A DNA stretch of 64,000 bases from Phenylobacterium sp. (GTDB taxonomy: Bacteria > Pseudomonadota > Alphaproteobacteria > Caulobacterales > Caulobacteraceae), in assembly GCF_004799515.1 (NCBI RefSeq), contig NZ_SSMX01000004.1, forward strand, positions 1-64,000, read 5' to 3'. The notes beneath the pieces are model-generated. The model searched no databases. It saw nothing but the letters and a program-made list of their open reading frames with translations, and was not told the origin of the DNA. How positions within the stretch are numbered: the stretch's first letter is position 1; each line of letters starts with the position of its first letter. The translations under genes and the position numbers were made by a program. Below are positions 15,586-26,057 of the stretch, one piece after another.

Positions 15586-17538
15586 ATGGTAGACGGCGCC
15601 CGCGCCAAAGGGTTCTTGGCGAAGACTGAAGGCCAACCGCTGCGGCGGGCCCTGATCATCCTGCTGGTGCTGGTGGCCCTGGGCGGGCTGGTCTGGTTCG
15701 CCGTCTCGTTGTCGCACAGCAGCAAGGCCGGCGGCCCGGGTGGGCCCGGCGGCGCGGGCGGCTTCGGCGGCCCCGGCGGGCGCAATCGCCGGCCCTCCAC
15801 CACTGTGGGCGTGGCCACGGCCAGCATCTCGGACGTGCCGATCACCCTCGACGGCCTGGGCACGGTGACGCCGGCGGCGACCGTGACCATCACCCCGCAG
15901 GTCAGCGGCGTGATCACCCAGATCCTGTTCAAGGAAGGCCAACTGGTGAAGAAGGGCCAGGCGGTCGCGGTGGTCGATCCCAGGCCGTTCCAGATGGCGC
16001 TGCTGCAGGCGCAGGGCAACGAACTGCGTGACCAGGCCCAGCTCGACAACGCCAAGATCCTGCTCGACCGCGACCAGACCCTCCTGAAGCAAGACTCCAT
16101 CGCCCGTCAGGACGTGGACACCCAGGCGGCCCTGGTGAAGCAGCTGCAAGGCACGGTGGAGACCGACAAGGCGGCCACAGGCACGGCGCGGCTGAACCTC
16201 GGTTTCACGCGCGTGATCTCGCCGGTGGCCGGCCGCATCGGCCTGCGCACCGTCGACCTTGGCAACTATGTCACCGCCGGCGGCACGACCGGTTTCGCGG
16301 TGGTGACTGAGATCACCCCCATCGACGTTGAGTTCACCATCGCCCAGGACAGCGTGCCGTTCGTCGCGGCGCAGGCGGCGGCGAGCAAGCTGGCGGTCAC
16401 CGCCTACGACCGCACCAAGACCACGGTGCTGGATCAGGGCGTGTTCTCGACCCTCGACAACCAGATCGACCCGACCACCGGCACAGTGAAGGCCAAGGCG
16501 CGTTTCCCCAACGCCCACGGCGCCCTGTTCCCAAGCCAGTTCGTCAACGTCCGTATCGCGCTGCAGACCCTGCACAATGTGACGACGGTGCCGGTGACGT
16601 CGGTGCGCACAGGCCCGCAGGGCGACTTCGTCTGGATCCTGCGTCCCGACAAGACGGTGACCAAGCGCAACGTGACCCGCGGCCCGGGCACCCCGCTGGT
16701 GACCAGCATCACTCAGGGCCTCACCCCCGGTGAGAAGGTGATCACCGAGGGCGGCGACCGCCTCACCGAAGGCGGCAAGGTCACGCTCCCCACCGACCGA
16801 AGCCCGCTGATCGCCTGCGCGGCCGACATGAAGAAGCTGTGCGACGGCAAGCAAGGGCGCGACGCCTTCATGTGCCTGCGCCAGAACCAGGCCAAGGCCA
16901 GCGCCGGCTGTAAGTCGGCCATGGCCGAAGCGGCCGCGGCGCGCGCCGCCGGCGGCGGAAGCGGTGGCGGTGGCGGTGGCGGCGGCGGTGGCGGTGGCGG
17001 TGGCGGCCAGGCCAGCGGCTACGGCGCCGCGGGCGGCGACCAGAGCGGCGGTGGCGGCTTCACGCCGTCGCCGGAGATGCAGGCGGCGCGTGCGGCCATG
17101 CACCAGGCCTGCGACCCCGACATGAAGAAGCTGTGCCCCGGACAGGAAGGCCGCGAAGCCTTCATGTGCCTGCGCCAGAACCAGACCAAGGCCACGGCGG
17201 CCTGCCAGGCGGCGATGGCCAAGATGCCCAGCCGCCCAGGCGGCGGCCAAGGCGGCGGCGGTCAGGGCGGCGCTCCTGTGGGCGGCGGCGCTCAGGCGTC
17301 CGGCGCTCAGGCTGGCGGCGGCGCGGGTGGCGGCGGCTTCACGCCCTCGCCCGAGATGCGCACGGCCTTCGCGGCGGTGCGTCAGGCCTGCCAGGCCGAC
17401 AACCAGAAGCTCTGCCCGAACATGGAGGGCCAGGACCTGCGCGCCTGCATCCACCAGAACGAGAGCAAACTCAGCAGCGGCTGCCAGGCCGCCCGCGCCA
17501 AGATGCGGGCCGGCATGGGCGGCGGCGGCGGTCAGTAA
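15586..17538 (+). CDS. mdtA: RND efflux periplasmic adaptor (MdtA/MuxA-like) with three C-terminal Cys-rich repeats
   Basis: A 650-residue membrane-fusion protein. Residues 1-45 are an N-terminal membrane anchor (LIILLVLVALGGLVWFAV). The HlyD/MdtA core spans about 70-405: the lipoyl-like half GVITQILFKEGQLVKKGQAV, a helical hairpin, the second half NLGFTRVISPVAGRIGLR and a beta-barrel ending ITEGGDRLTEGGKV. Unusually, about 240 further residues follow. They hold three cysteine-rich repeats (about 410-448, 508-546 and 601-640), each with exact spacing C-x7-C-x10-C-x11-C and sharing KLC and CLRQNQ, separated by Gly-rich linkers. The repeats resemble the Golgi GLG1-type Cys-rich repeat. The second ATG of ATGATG is better spaced from GGAGG. 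First gene of the efflux operon; the two RND pump genes and the outer-membrane channel gene follow. Confidence 0.88.
   Translation: MVDGARAKGFLAKTEGQPLRRALIILLVLVALGGLVWFAVSLSHSSKAGGPGGPGGAGGFGGPGGRNRRPSTTVGVATASISDVPITLDGLGTVTPAATVTITPQVSGVITQILFKEGQLVKKGQAVAVVDPRPFQMALLQAQGNELRDQAQLDNAKILLDRDQTLLKQDSIARQDVDTQAALVKQLQGTVETDKAATGTARLNLGFTRVISPVAGRIGLRTVDLGNYVTAGGTTGFAVVTEITPIDVEFTIAQDSVPFVAAQAAASKLAVTAYDRTKTTVLDQGVFSTLDNQIDPTTGTVKAKARFPNAHGALFPSQFVNVRIALQTLHNVTTVPVTSVRTGPQGDFVWILRPDKTVTKRNVTRGPGTPLVTSITQGLTPGEKVITEGGDRLTEGGKVTLPTDRSPLIACAADMKKLCDGKQGRDAFMCLRQNQAKASAGCKSAMAEAAAARAAGGGSGGGGGGGGGGGGGGGQASGYGAAGGDQSGGGGFTPSPEMQAARAAMHQACDPDMKKLCPGQEGREAFMCLRQNQTKATAACQAAMAKMPSRPGGGQGGGGQGGAPVGGGAQASGAQAGGGAGGGGFTPSPEMRTAFAAVRQACQADNQKLCPNMEGQDLRACIHQNESKLSSGCQAARAKMRAGMGGGGGQ
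16951..17007 (+). repeat. Poly-glycine codon tract in efflux adaptor
   Basis: Nineteen consecutive codons of the adaptor gene, of which all but one (AGC, Ser) are Gly, mostly alternating GGC and GGT. They form the linker between Cys-rich repeats 1 and 2. Near-perfect trinucleotide repetition makes the tract prone to slippage, and its length may differ between strains or be hard to assemble. Confidence 0.85.
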
Positions 17539-17568
17539 GCGTAGAGTCCCAGAGCCGGTTTTGAACGG

Positions 17569-20500
17569 ATGAACCCGTCACGCCCCTTTATCATGCGACC
17601 TGTCGCGACCGCCCTCCTGATGGTGGCGATCGTGCTGGCGGGGCTTGTGGGCTTCAAGCTCCTGCCGCTGTCGGCTCTGCCGGAGGTCGACTATCCCACC
17701 ATCCAGGTCACCACCCTCTATCCGGGCGGCAGCCCGGAGGTGATGGCCCAGACGGTCACGGGCCCGCTGGAAAAGAACTTCGGCCAGATGTCGGGCCTGG
17801 AGCGGATGACCTCGGTCTCCTCCGCCGGCGCCTCGGTGATCACCCTGCAGTTCGACCTGAAGCAGACCCTCGACGTGGCCGAGCAAGAGGTCCAGGCGGC
17901 GATCAACGGCGCGACCGCGCTGCTCCCCGCCGACCTGCCGGCTCCGCCGATCTACGCCAAGGTGAACCCGGCCGACGCCCCAGTGCTGACGCTCGCGGCC
18001 ACCTCGAACACCATGCCGCTCACCGACGTGCAGAACGTCGTCTACACACGGCTGGCGCAGAAGATCAGCCAGGTCTCGGGCGTGGGCCTGGTGACGCTCT
18101 CCGGCGGCCAGCGGCCGGCCGTACGCGTCCAGATCAACACCGACGCCCTGGCCGCCTACGGCCTGACGCTCACCACGGTGCGCAGCGCCATCAGTGCGGC
18201 CAACGCCAACGCGCCGAAGGGCAGCTTCGAGGGCCCGACCCGCAGCTACACCATCAACGCCGACGACCAGCTGGCCGACGTCGACGACTACAAGAACCTG
18301 ATCATCGCCACCCGCAACGGCGCCTCGGTGCGCATGTCCGACGTGGCGAACGTCATCCAGGGGCCCGAGAACAACCAGCTCGGCGCCTGGTCCGGCAAGA
18401 CCCCGGCGATCATCGTCAACGTCCAGCGCCAGCCTGGCGCCAACGTCATCAAGACCGTCGACGCCATCAAGAGCCAGCTGCCTGAGCTCACCGCCGCCCT
18501 GCCGCCGGGGATCAATGTCACGGTGCTGTCCGACCGCACCACCGGCATTCGCGCCTCCGTCAGCGATGTGGAGATGGAGCTGCTGCTGGCCATCGTGCTG
18601 GTGGTGCTGGTGATCTTCTTCTTCCTGCACTCGATCCGCGCCACGATCATCGCCGGCCTGGCGGTGCCCATCTCGCTGATCGGCACCTGCGGGGTGACCT
18701 ACCTGCTGGGCTTCAGCCTCAACAACCTGAGCCTCATGGCGCTGACCATCGCCACCGGCTTCGTCGTCGACGACGCCATCGTGATGCTGGAGAACATCTC
18801 CCGCCACGTGGAGGACGGCGAGCCGCCGTTCGAGGCGGCGCTGAACGGCGCCAAGCAGATCGGCTTCACGATCATCAGCCTGACGGTCTCGTTGCTGGCC
18901 GTGCTGATCCCGCTCTTGTTCATGGGCGACGTGGTGGGCCGCCTGTTCCGCGAGTTCGCCATCACGCTCGCCATCACCATCCTGATCTCAGCGGTGGTCT
19001 CGCTGACCCTCACGCCGATGATGGCGGCCCGCTGGATGAAGGGCGACGAGCACCACGCCAAGCCCGGCAGCTTCGGCGAGAAGACCCAGGCCTGGTTCGA
19101 CCGGGTGATCGACCGCTACGACGGGGGCCTCAAGTGGGTCCTGGACCATCAGGCCGCGACCCTGATCGTCGCGGTCGCCACCTTCCTGCTGACGGTCGTG
19201 CTCTACATCGTCATCCCCAAGGGGCTGTTCCCCGTGCAGGACACCGGCCAGCTGCAGGCGCGCATCCAGGCGTCGGAAACCGTGTCCTACCAAAAGATGG
19301 TGCAGTTGCAGGGCCAGGTGGTGAGCCTGGTGATGCAGGATCCGGCGGTGGAGAACGTCTCGTCCTTCGTGGGCGTCGACGGCGCCACCAACGCGACGCT
19401 GAACTCGGGCGAACTGCTGATCAACCTGAAGGAAAGCCACGGCTCGCAAGCCAAGGTCATGCAGCGCCTGCGCGACGCCGCCGCCAAGGTGCCCGGCGTG
19501 CAGCTCTACATGCAGCCGACGCAGGACCTGACCGTCGACGCCGAGTCCGGCCCGACCCAGTACCGCGTCTCCATCGAGGGCGCGAACACCCAGGAGGTCG
19601 ACGACTGGTCGGTGAAGCTCACCCAGGCGCTGGCTTCGGAAAAGGAGCTGGCGCACGTCACCACCGACGCCGCCGACAAGGGTCTGTCCGCCTACGTCGA
19701 CGTGGACCGCGACACCGCCGCGCGGTTGGGCATCACGCCGGCCGCCGTGGACGATTCCCTCTACTCGGCCTTCGGCCAGCGGATCGTCTCGAACATCTAC
19801 ACCGAGACCAACCAGTACCGGGTGATCCTGGAAGCTCAGCAGAGCGACTCCACGCCCCAGGGCCTGGCGGGGGTCCAGCTGCAATCCACCGGCGGCTCGA
19901 CGCCGCTCTCGGCCGTCGCCAGCATCAAGCAGACCACCGCGCCTCTGCAAGTGCGCCACGTGGCCCAGTTCCCGGCCGCCAACGTCGGCTTCGATACCGC
20001 CGGCGGGAGCTCGCTGGGCAGCGCCGTCGCCGACATCCGCAAGGTGGCCGACAAGATCGGCAAGCCGGCCGGCATCACCATGACCTTCCTGGGCGCGGCG
20101 GGCGCTTACGAGAACTCGTTGAACAACGAGCTGTGGCTGATCCTGGCCGCGGTGGTCTGCGTCTACATCGTTCTGGGTGTGCTCTATGAGAGCTACATCC
20201 ACCCGCTGACCATCCTGTCGACCCTGCCCTCGGCCGGCGTCGGCGCCCTCCTGGCGCTGATGTTCACCGGCAGCGACCTGGGCGTGATCGGCATCATCGG
20301 CATCATCCTGCTGATCGGCATCGTGAAGAAGAACGCGATCATGATGATCGACTTCGCCCTCGACGCCGAACGCGAGCAGGGGATGAGCCCGCGCGACGCC
20401 ATCCACCAGGCCGCCCTGCTCCGCTTCCGCCCGATCCTGATGACCACCATGGCGGCCCTGTTCGCCGCGGTGCCGCTGATGCTGGGCCTGGGCGAAGGCG

Positions 20501-20673
20501 CGGAGCTGCGCCGGCCGCTGGGCGTCGCCATCTTCGGTGGCCTGATCGTCAGCCAGCTGCTGACCATCTTCACCACGCCGGTGGTCTACCTGGCCTTCGA
20601 CCGACTGGCGCCGAAGAAGACCAAGACCGGCGCCGCCGAGGGTGAGCCGCCGCTGCCAGAGCCGGCCGAATGA
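17569..20673 (+). CDS. mdtB: RND efflux pump permease, MdtB/MuxB-like
   Basis: A 1034-residue inner-membrane proton/drug antiporter of the HAE-1 RND family, a normal length for MdtB. It starts [20 protein letters not shown] (first helix). After the first periplasmic loop come TM2-TM6, with the proton-relay Asp pair in [13 protein letters not shown]. The second half repeats the pattern, ending with [16 protein letters not shown] and [13 protein letters not shown]. The porter domain has the usual [15 protein letters not shown] segment. No insertion is apparent. It starts 30 bases after the adaptor and overlaps the next permease by ATGA, so the two pumps probably form a heteromeric trimer as in MdtBC. 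Confidence 0.95.
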   Translation: MNPSRPFIMRPVATALLMVAIVLAGLVGFKLLPLSALPEVDYPTIQVTTLYPGGSPEVMAQTVTGPLEKNFGQMSGLERMTSVSSAGASVITLQFDLKQTLDVAEQEVQAAINGATALLPADLPAPPIYAKVNPADAPVLTLAATSNTMPLTDVQNVVYTRLAQKISQVSGVGLVTLSGGQRPAVRVQINTDALAAYGLTLTTVRSAISAANANAPKGSFEGPTRSYTINADDQLADVDDYKNLIIATRNGASVRMSDVANVIQGPENNQLGAWSGKTPAIIVNVQRQPGANVIKTVDAIKSQLPELTAALPPGINVTVLSDRTTGIRASVSDVEMELLLAIVLVVLVIFFFLHSIRATIIAGLAVPISLIGTCGVTYLLGFSLNNLSLMALTIATGFVVDDAIVMLENISRHVEDGEPPFEAALNGAKQIGFTIISLTVSLLAVLIPLLFMGDVVGRLFREFAITLAITILISAVVSLTLTPMMAARWMKGDEHHAKPGSFGEKTQAWFDRVIDRYDGGLKWVLDHQAATLIVAVATFLLTVVLYIVIPKGLFPVQDTGQLQARIQASETVSYQKMVQLQGQVVSLVMQDPAVENVSSFVGVDGATNATLNSGELLINLKESHGSQAKVMQRLRDAAAKVPGVQLYMQPTQDLTVDAESGPTQYRVSIEGANTQEVDDWSVKLTQALASEKELAHVTTDAADKGLSAYVDVDRDTAARLGITPAAVDDSLYSAFGQRIVSNIYTETNQYRVILEAQQSDSTPQGLAGVQLQSTGGSTPLSAVASIKQTTAPLQVRHVAQFPAANVGFDTAGGSSLGSAVADIRKVADKIGKPAGITMTFLGAAGAYENSLNNELWLILAAVVCVYIVLGVLYESYIHPLTILSTLPSAGVGALLALMFTGSDLGVIGIIGIILLIGIVKKNAIMMIDFALDAEREQGMSPRDAIHQAALLRFRPILMTTMAALFAAVPLMLGLGEGAELRRPLGVAIFGGLIVSQLLTIFTTPVVYLAFDRLAPKKTKTGAAEGEPPLPEPAE

Positions 20674-23600
20674 ACCTCTCGGCCCCGTTCATCAAGCGGC
20701 CGATCGCCACGATCCTGCTGACCATCGGCCTGGCGCTCTCAGGCGTGGCCGGATTCCTGGTGCTGCCGGTGGCGCCGCTGCCGATGGTCGACCTGCCGGT
20801 GATCAGCGTCTCGGCCAGCCTGCCCGGCGCCAGCCCGGTCACCATGGCCGCGGACGTCGCCACGCCGCTGGAACGGCGCCTCGGCAGCATCGCTGGCGTC
20901 AACGAGATCACCTCGCAGAGCTCGGTCGGCCGCACGCAGATCGTCCTGCAGTTCGACATCTCCAAGAACATCGACGCCGCCGCCCGCGCGGTGCAGGCGG
21001 GCATCAACGCCGCCCGCGGCGATCTGCAGGTGCCGCTGCCGCAGAACCCGACCTACAACAAGGTCAACCCTGCCGGCCAGCCGGTGATGATCCTGGCGCT
21101 GACCTCCGAGACCCGGACCCCCGGCCAGATCTACGACACGGTGAACAACATCGTGGCGCAGCGGCTGAGCCAGGTGACCGGCGTCGGCCAGGTGGAGATC
21201 GGCGGCAGCTCGCAGCCGGCGGTGCGGGTAGAACTCTCGCCCTTCGCCCTGAACAAGTTCGGGATCAGCCTCGAGGACGTGCGCACCGCCATCCAGTCGG
21301 CCAACGCCAACCGGCCCAAGGGCATGTTGCAGGATGAGGACGGCCAGAGGTTCGAGATCTACACCTCCACCGGCGGGGTCAAGGCGTCCGACTACGCGCC
21401 CCTGATCATCGCCTACCGCAACGGCGATCCGGTGCGGCTGTCTGACGTCGCGAGCGTGGTCGACAGCGTGCAGACCCTGCGCACGCTCGGCCTCTACAAC
21501 GGCAAGCCGGCGATCGTCGTCCTGATCACCCAGCAGCCGTCGGCCAATGTCATCGCCGTGGTGGATTCCGTGCGGAAGGTCCTGCCCCTGCTGCAGGCCC
21601 AGCTGCCGGCCGACGTGAAGGTCCAGGTGGCCTCGGATTCCACCACCAGCATCCGCGCCTCGTTGCGGGAAATCGAGATCACGCTCGCCATCGCCATCGC
21701 CCTGGTGGTGCTGGTGGTCAGCATCTTCCTGCGGCGGTGGAAGGCCACCCTCATCCCGGCGGTGGCCACCGTGGTGTCTCTCCTGGGCACCTTCGGGATC
21801 ATGTACCTGCTGGGCTTCTCGCTGAACAACATCAGCCTGATGGCGCTGACCGTGGCCTCGGGCTTCGTGGTCGACGACGCCATCGTGGTGCTGGAGAACA
21901 CCAACCGGCTGATCGAAGGCGGCATGGGCCGTCTCGAAGCCGCCCTCGCCGGCGCGCAGCAGGTGGGCTTCACGGTTTTGTCCATGAGCATCTCGCTGGT
22001 GGCGGTGTTCATCCCGCTGCTGTTCATGGGCGGCCAGGTTGGCGCGCTGTTCAAGGAGTTCGCCGTGACGCTCTCGGGCGCGGTGCTGATCTCCCTGGTG
22101 ATCTCGCTGACCACCACGCCGATGATGTGCGCCTATCTGCTTCGGTCCAAGGACGAGGAGAAGCCGGAGGGCCGGGTCGGCCGCTTCCTGCGCGATGGCG
22201 TGGCCTGGCTGCACAGGAGCTATGAGCACAGCCTGGACTTCGCCCTGTCGGCCAAGCCGCTGATGATGCTGATCCTGGCGGTGATCGTCTGCCTGAACGT
22301 CTACCTCTACATGGCCATCCCCAAGGGCTTCTTCCCTGTCCAGGACTCCGGGCGGCTCAACGGCGGCCTCCGCGCCGACCAGTCGATCTCGTCCGACCAG
22401 ATGGGCAACAAGATGAAGCAGGTGGTCGCGATCCTCATGAAGGACCCGGCGGTGCAGACCGTGGTGGGCTTCACCAACAGCGGACGCGCCGGCGGCGGCT
22501 TCCTGTCAGTGGACCTGAAGCCCCGCGGCCAGCGCAAGGACGGCGGCGCCGCGGTGGTCGCCCGCCTGCGGCCCCAGCTCGCCAAGGTGACCGGCCTGAC
22601 GGTCTTCCTGAACCCGCAGCAGGACTTCCGGGCGGGCGGGCGTCAGTCCAACGCCACCTACCAGTACACGCTGAAGGCGGACAACGCGAAGGACCTGAAG
22701 GAGTGGGCGCAGAAGCTGAATGACGCCATGGCGGTGCGCACCGACGTCATGACCGACGTCAACACCGACCAGCAGGACAACGGCGTCGAGGCCTATGTGG
22801 ACGTCGACCACGACACGGCCTCGCGTCTGGGCGTCAACCTGACCGACGTGGACAACGCCCTCTACGACAGCTTCGGCGAGCGCCAGGTGGCCAACATCTA
22901 CGAGGACCTCAACACCTACACCGTGGTGATGGAGAACGCTCCGCAATACACCCTGAGCCCGGAGGCGCTGGACTACATCTATGTGCCGGCCAGCTCGCCG
23001 GTGGTCGTGGCCAAGCCCGCGGCCGCCACCGCGACACTGACCGCCGCCCAGGTGGCCGCCGCCAACGCCGCCGCCACCCAGGCCAGCGCCAGCACCACCG
23101 GCTTTGCGTCCGCCTCGGGCGGCTCCAGCGGGGCCAACGGCGCGGCCCAGACGCAGGCCGCCAACCCGGGCGTCCGCAACCCCGGCACCGGCAGCGCGCT
23201 GAACACCGCGGTGCGCACCATGGTGCCGTTGTCGGCCATCGCCCATTTCCGCAACCGCGCGACGCCGGCGGCGATCAACCACCAGGACACGGAGCTGGCG
23301 ACCACCGTCTCGTTCAACCAGCCCGACGGCGTCTCGCTCAGCGACGCCCAGGCCGCCATCGCCCAGGCCGAGGCCGACATCCACATGCCGGTGAACGTGC
23401 GCGGCGCCTTCGCCGGCACCGCCAAGGGCTTCACCGACACGCTGAAGCAGGAGCCGGTGCTGATCCTGGCCGCCCTGATCGCGATCTACATCGTGCTCGG
23501 CATCCTCTACGAGAGCCTGATCCACCCGCTGACCGTGCTTTCCACCCTGCCGTCGGCGGGCTTCGGCGCGCTGCTGATGCTGATGATCTGCAAGATGGAG

Positions 23601-23996
23601 TTCTCGATCATCGCCCTCATCGGCATCTTCCTGCTGATCGGCCTGGTGAAGAAGAACGCCATCATGATCATCGACTTCGCGCTGGACGGTCAGCGCAGCC
23701 GCGGGCTCTCCGCCACCGAGGCGGTACGCGAGGCCTGCCTGCTGCGCTTCCGCCCGATCCTGATGACCACCCTGGCGGCCGGCCTCGGCGCCCTGCCCCT
23801 GGCCATCGGCTTCGGCGAAGGCTCCGAACTGCGCCAGCCGCTGGGCGTCGCCATCATCGGCGGCCTGATCGCCAGCCAACTGCTCACCCTCCTGACCACT
23901 CCGGTGGTCTTCGTCTACATTGACCGGTTGCGGCGTCATCGCGACGAACGCCACCTCAGCCGCACTGGCGGCGAAGGCCAGGTCCAGCCCGTATGA
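20670..23996 (+). CDS. mdtC: RND efflux pump permease, MdtC/MuxC-like, with low-complexity insertion
   Basis: A 1108-residue RND permease and the partner of the preceding pump. It has the standard start [20 protein letters not shown], the TM4 Asp pair in [13 protein letters not shown] and a C-terminal [17 protein letters not shown]. It is about 80 residues longer than typical MdtC because of an Ala/Ser/Gly/Gln-rich stretch at about 770-850. The insertion falls between the strands LDYIYVPAS and [11 protein letters not shown], which in AcrB-type pumps form a hairpin in or near the funnel/docking region. It overlaps both neighbours by ATGA, so all three are translationally coupled. Confidence 0.95.
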   Translation: MNLSAPFIKRPIATILLTIGLALSGVAGFLVLPVAPLPMVDLPVISVSASLPGASPVTMAADVATPLERRLGSIAGVNEITSQSSVGRTQIVLQFDISKNIDAAARAVQAGINAARGDLQVPLPQNPTYNKVNPAGQPVMILALTSETRTPGQIYDTVNNIVAQRLSQVTGVGQVEIGGSSQPAVRVELSPFALNKFGISLEDVRTAIQSANANRPKGMLQDEDGQRFEIYTSTGGVKASDYAPLIIAYRNGDPVRLSDVASVVDSVQTLRTLGLYNGKPAIVVLITQQPSANVIAVVDSVRKVLPLLQAQLPADVKVQVASDSTTSIRASLREIEITLAIAIALVVLVVSIFLRRWKATLIPAVATVVSLLGTFGIMYLLGFSLNNISLMALTVASGFVVDDAIVVLENTNRLIEGGMGRLEAALAGAQQVGFTVLSMSISLVAVFIPLLFMGGQVGALFKEFAVTLSGAVLISLVISLTTTPMMCAYLLRSKDEEKPEGRVGRFLRDGVAWLHRSYEHSLDFALSAKPLMMLILAVIVCLNVYLYMAIPKGFFPVQDSGRLNGGLRADQSISSDQMGNKMKQVVAILMKDPAVQTVVGFTNSGRAGGGFLSVDLKPRGQRKDGGAAVVARLRPQLAKVTGLTVFLNPQQDFRAGGRQSNATYQYTLKADNAKDLKEWAQKLNDAMAVRTDVMTDVNTDQQDNGVEAYVDVDHDTASRLGVNLTDVDNALYDSFGERQVANIYEDLNTYTVVMENAPQYTLSPEALDYIYVPASSPVVVAKPAAATATLTAAQVAAANAAATQASASTTGFASASGGSSGANGAAQTQAANPGVRNPGTGSALNTAVRTMVPLSAIAHFRNRATPAAINHQDTELATTVSFNQPDGVSLSDAQAAIAQAEADIHMPVNVRGAFAGTAKGFTDTLKQEPVLILAALIAIYIVLGILYESLIHPLTVLSTLPSAGFGALLMLMICKMEFSIIALIGIFLLIGLVKKNAIMIIDFALDGQRSRGLSATEAVREACLLRFRPILMTTLAAGLGALPLAIGFGEGSELRQPLGVAIIGGLIASQLLTLLTTPVVFVYIDRLRRHRDERHLSRTGGEGQVQPV

Positions 23997-25468
23997 TCAA
24001 CACCCGTATCCGTCTTTCCCTCGTCCTCATGACGTCAGCCGCGCTTGCCGGCTGTGCGGTGGGGCCTAACTATGTGCGGCCCACGGCCCCGCTGTCGCAG
24101 ACCTTCAAGGAGGGCGAAGGCGGCTGGTCGCCGGCTGCGCCCGCCGACACCCTCGATCGGGGCGACTGGTGGAGCGTGTTCGGCGACCCCGTGCTCAACG
24201 AGCTGGAATCCAAGATCCAGATCTCCAACCAGAACGTCGTGGCCGCCGAGGCCGCCTACCGCGAGGCGCGCGCGGCGGTGGCCGAGCAGAAGTCGCAGCT
24301 GTTCCCGACCGTCGCCATCGACGGCAGCGGCACCCGCTCCGGGACTGGCGGCGGCGGCGGCGCCGGCACGGTGATCACCGGGGCCGGCGGCAGCACGGTC
24401 ATCGCCGGCGGCTCCAACAAAGCCACCACCCAGTACCGGGTGAGCGGCGACGCCAGCTGGACGCCGGATGTCTGGGGGAAAATCCGCCGTTCGATCGAAA
24501 GCGCCAAGTCCACCGCCCAGGCGACCGGCGCGGACCTGGAGGCCGCCAAGCTGTCGGCCCAGGGCGAACTCGCCACCGACTACTTCGGCCTGCGTTCCGC
24601 CGACGAAGAGCTGAATATCGACCGCGCCACCGTGGTCGCCTATGCGCGCTCGCTGACCATCACCCAGAACCGCTACACCGTGGGCACCACGGTGCGCAGC
24701 GACGTCTACCAGGCCCAGACCCAGCTCAAGAACGCCGAGTCCGCCCTGGCCGGCGTCGAACAGCAGCGGGCCACCTTCGAGCACGCCATCGCCGTCCTGA
24801 CCGGCGCGCCGCCGGGAGACTTCACGATCAAGCCCGACAAGTGGGTCGAGACTGTGCCTCCGGTGCCCGCCGTGGTGCCCTCGGCGATCCTGCAGCGGCG
24901 CCCGGACATCGCCGGCGCGGAGCGGCGCGTGCAGGCGGCCAACGCCCAGATCGGCGTTCAGGTGGCGGCCTACTATCCGGACATCAGCCTGACCGGCTCC
25001 TACGGCTTCGCCGCCTCCGAGCTGGGCAGCCTGTTCAACAGCGCCAACTCGCTGTGGAGCTATGGCGCCTCCTTCGCCGAGACGGTGTTCGACGCAGGTT
25101 CGCGCCGCGCCCTGGTCAACGAGGCCAAGGCCACCCACGACCAGACCGTGGCCCAGTACCGCGAGACAGTGCTGGAGGCGCTGCAGAACGTCGAAGACGA
25201 GCTGGCCGCGACCCGGGTGCTGGCCAAGCAGGCCGACCTGCTGCACGAGGCGTCGGCGGCCGCCGACGCCGCCGAGAAGATCTTCCTGAACCAGTACCAG
25301 TCCGGGACCGTCGACTACACCGACGTCGTCACCGCCGAGACCGCGGCCTACACCGCCCGCATCGCCGTGGTGCAGAACGCGGCGCAGCGGCAGACGACGG
25401 CGGTGGCGCTGATCCAGGCTCTGGGCGGCGGCTGGAAGACCACCACCGACCCGAAGCTCAGCAAGTAG
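23993..25468 (+). CDS. Outer-membrane efflux lipoprotein (OprM/OpmB/NodT-like)
   Basis: A 491-residue TolC-type channel. The signal peptide ends in the lipobox LAGC, giving lipidated C21. The signature GPNYVRPTAPL follows, then GDWWSVFGDPVLNELE. Two TolC repeats are visible, with DASWTPDVWGKIRRSIESAK in the first and TVFDAGSRRALVNEAKA in the second. Between the two strands of the first repeat (about 116-146) is a Gly/Ser/Thr-rich insertion; in OprM-type channels that position is an extracellular loop. Being last in the adaptor-pump-pump-channel operon, it completes a tripartite drug exporter. It converges on coq7 with 7 bases between stops. Confidence 0.93.
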   Translation: MINTRIRLSLVLMTSAALAGCAVGPNYVRPTAPLSQTFKEGEGGWSPAAPADTLDRGDWWSVFGDPVLNELESKIQISNQNVVAAEAAYREARAAVAEQKSQLFPTVAIDGSGTRSGTGGGGGAGTVITGAGGSTVIAGGSNKATTQYRVSGDASWTPDVWGKIRRSIESAKSTAQATGADLEAAKLSAQGELATDYFGLRSADEELNIDRATVVAYARSLTITQNRYTVGTTVRSDVYQAQTQLKNAESALAGVEQQRATFEHAIAVLTGAPPGDFTIKPDKWVETVPPVPAVVPSAILQRRPDIAGAERRVQAANAQIGVQVAAYYPDISLTGSYGFAASELGSLFNSANSLWSYGASFAETVFDAGSRRALVNEAKATHDQTVAQYRETVLEALQNVEDELAATRVLAKQADLLHEASAAADAAEKIFLNQYQSGTVDYTDVVTAETAAYTARIAVVQNAAQRQTTAVALIQALGGGWKTTTDPKLSK

Positions 25469-25475
25469 GTTCGCG

Positions 25476-26057
25476 CTAGAGCTTCTCGCTGATCTTGATC
25501 GCCGCGCGGCAGCCCGCGCCGATCACCGCCGAGAGCAGGCCATAGGCGGGCGCCTCGCGCGCGCCCTCCTCCACGGCCAGGTCGCGGTGCGCCAGCTCTT
25601 CGTCGCGGAACTTGGCGAGTTCGGCGGCCAGCGTCGGGTCGCGCTCGGCCAGTTCGGCGATCTGGCCGGCGTAGTGGTCCTCGATCACCGTCTCGACCGC
25701 CTCGGTGCAGGCGTGCGCGGCCTTGTCGCCCATCAGCGCCGTGCCGGCGCCCAGGGCGAAGGCCGCCAGCCGCCAGACCGGCGCCAGCGCCGTGGGCCGC
25801 ACCTGGCGTTCGGTCAGCAGCTTGTCGAAGCGCGCCAGATGCTCGGCCTCCTGCGCCTCCATGTGGGCGAGCTGGCCGGCGATGCGCTCATGGCCCGCCG
25901 CCTCGCCCAGCACCGCGCGCTGGCCGCGGTAGATGGCGACGGCGGCCATCTCGCCGGCATGGTCGACGCGCAGGATCTCCGCCAGCCGCGCCGCGCCGGC
26001 CCCGCGCCCAGGCTTCGGCGGAATGGGCTTGGGCGGAATGGGCTCTTCCCCGCTCAC
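25476..26057 (-). CDS. coq7: Demethoxyubiquinone hydroxylase (COQ7 family)
   Basis: A 193-residue di-iron hydroxylase acting late in ubiquinone synthesis, C6-hydroxylating 2-octaprenyl-3-methyl-6-methoxy-benzoquinol. Metal-ligand motifs are visible twice: ILRVDHAGEMAAVAIYRGQ with HMEAQEAEHL, and TEAVETVIEDHY with FRDEELAHRD. The start is GTG at 26057, overlapping the dsbB stop (GTGA), followed by a Pro-rich leader (EEPIPPKPIPPKPG). It is coupled to dsbB and probably co-transcribed with the membrane protein before it. The COQ7-type enzyme replaces UbiF in many alphaproteobacteria. Confidence 0.93.
   Translation of the reverse strand: MSGEEPIPPKPIPPKPGRGAGAARLAEILRVDHAGEMAAVAIYRGQRAVLGEAAGHERIAGQLAHMEAQEAEHLARFDKLLTERQVRPTALAPVWRLAAFALGAGTALMGDKAAHACTEAVETVIEDHYAGQIAELAERDPTLAAELAKFRDEELAHRDLAVEEGAREAPAYGLLSAVIGAGCRAAIKISEKL

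Noticed and set aside
16951..17007. Poly-Gly tract as a CRISPR-like or satellite array
   Set aside because: It is in frame inside a confident gene, has no spacers, and encodes a plausible linker.
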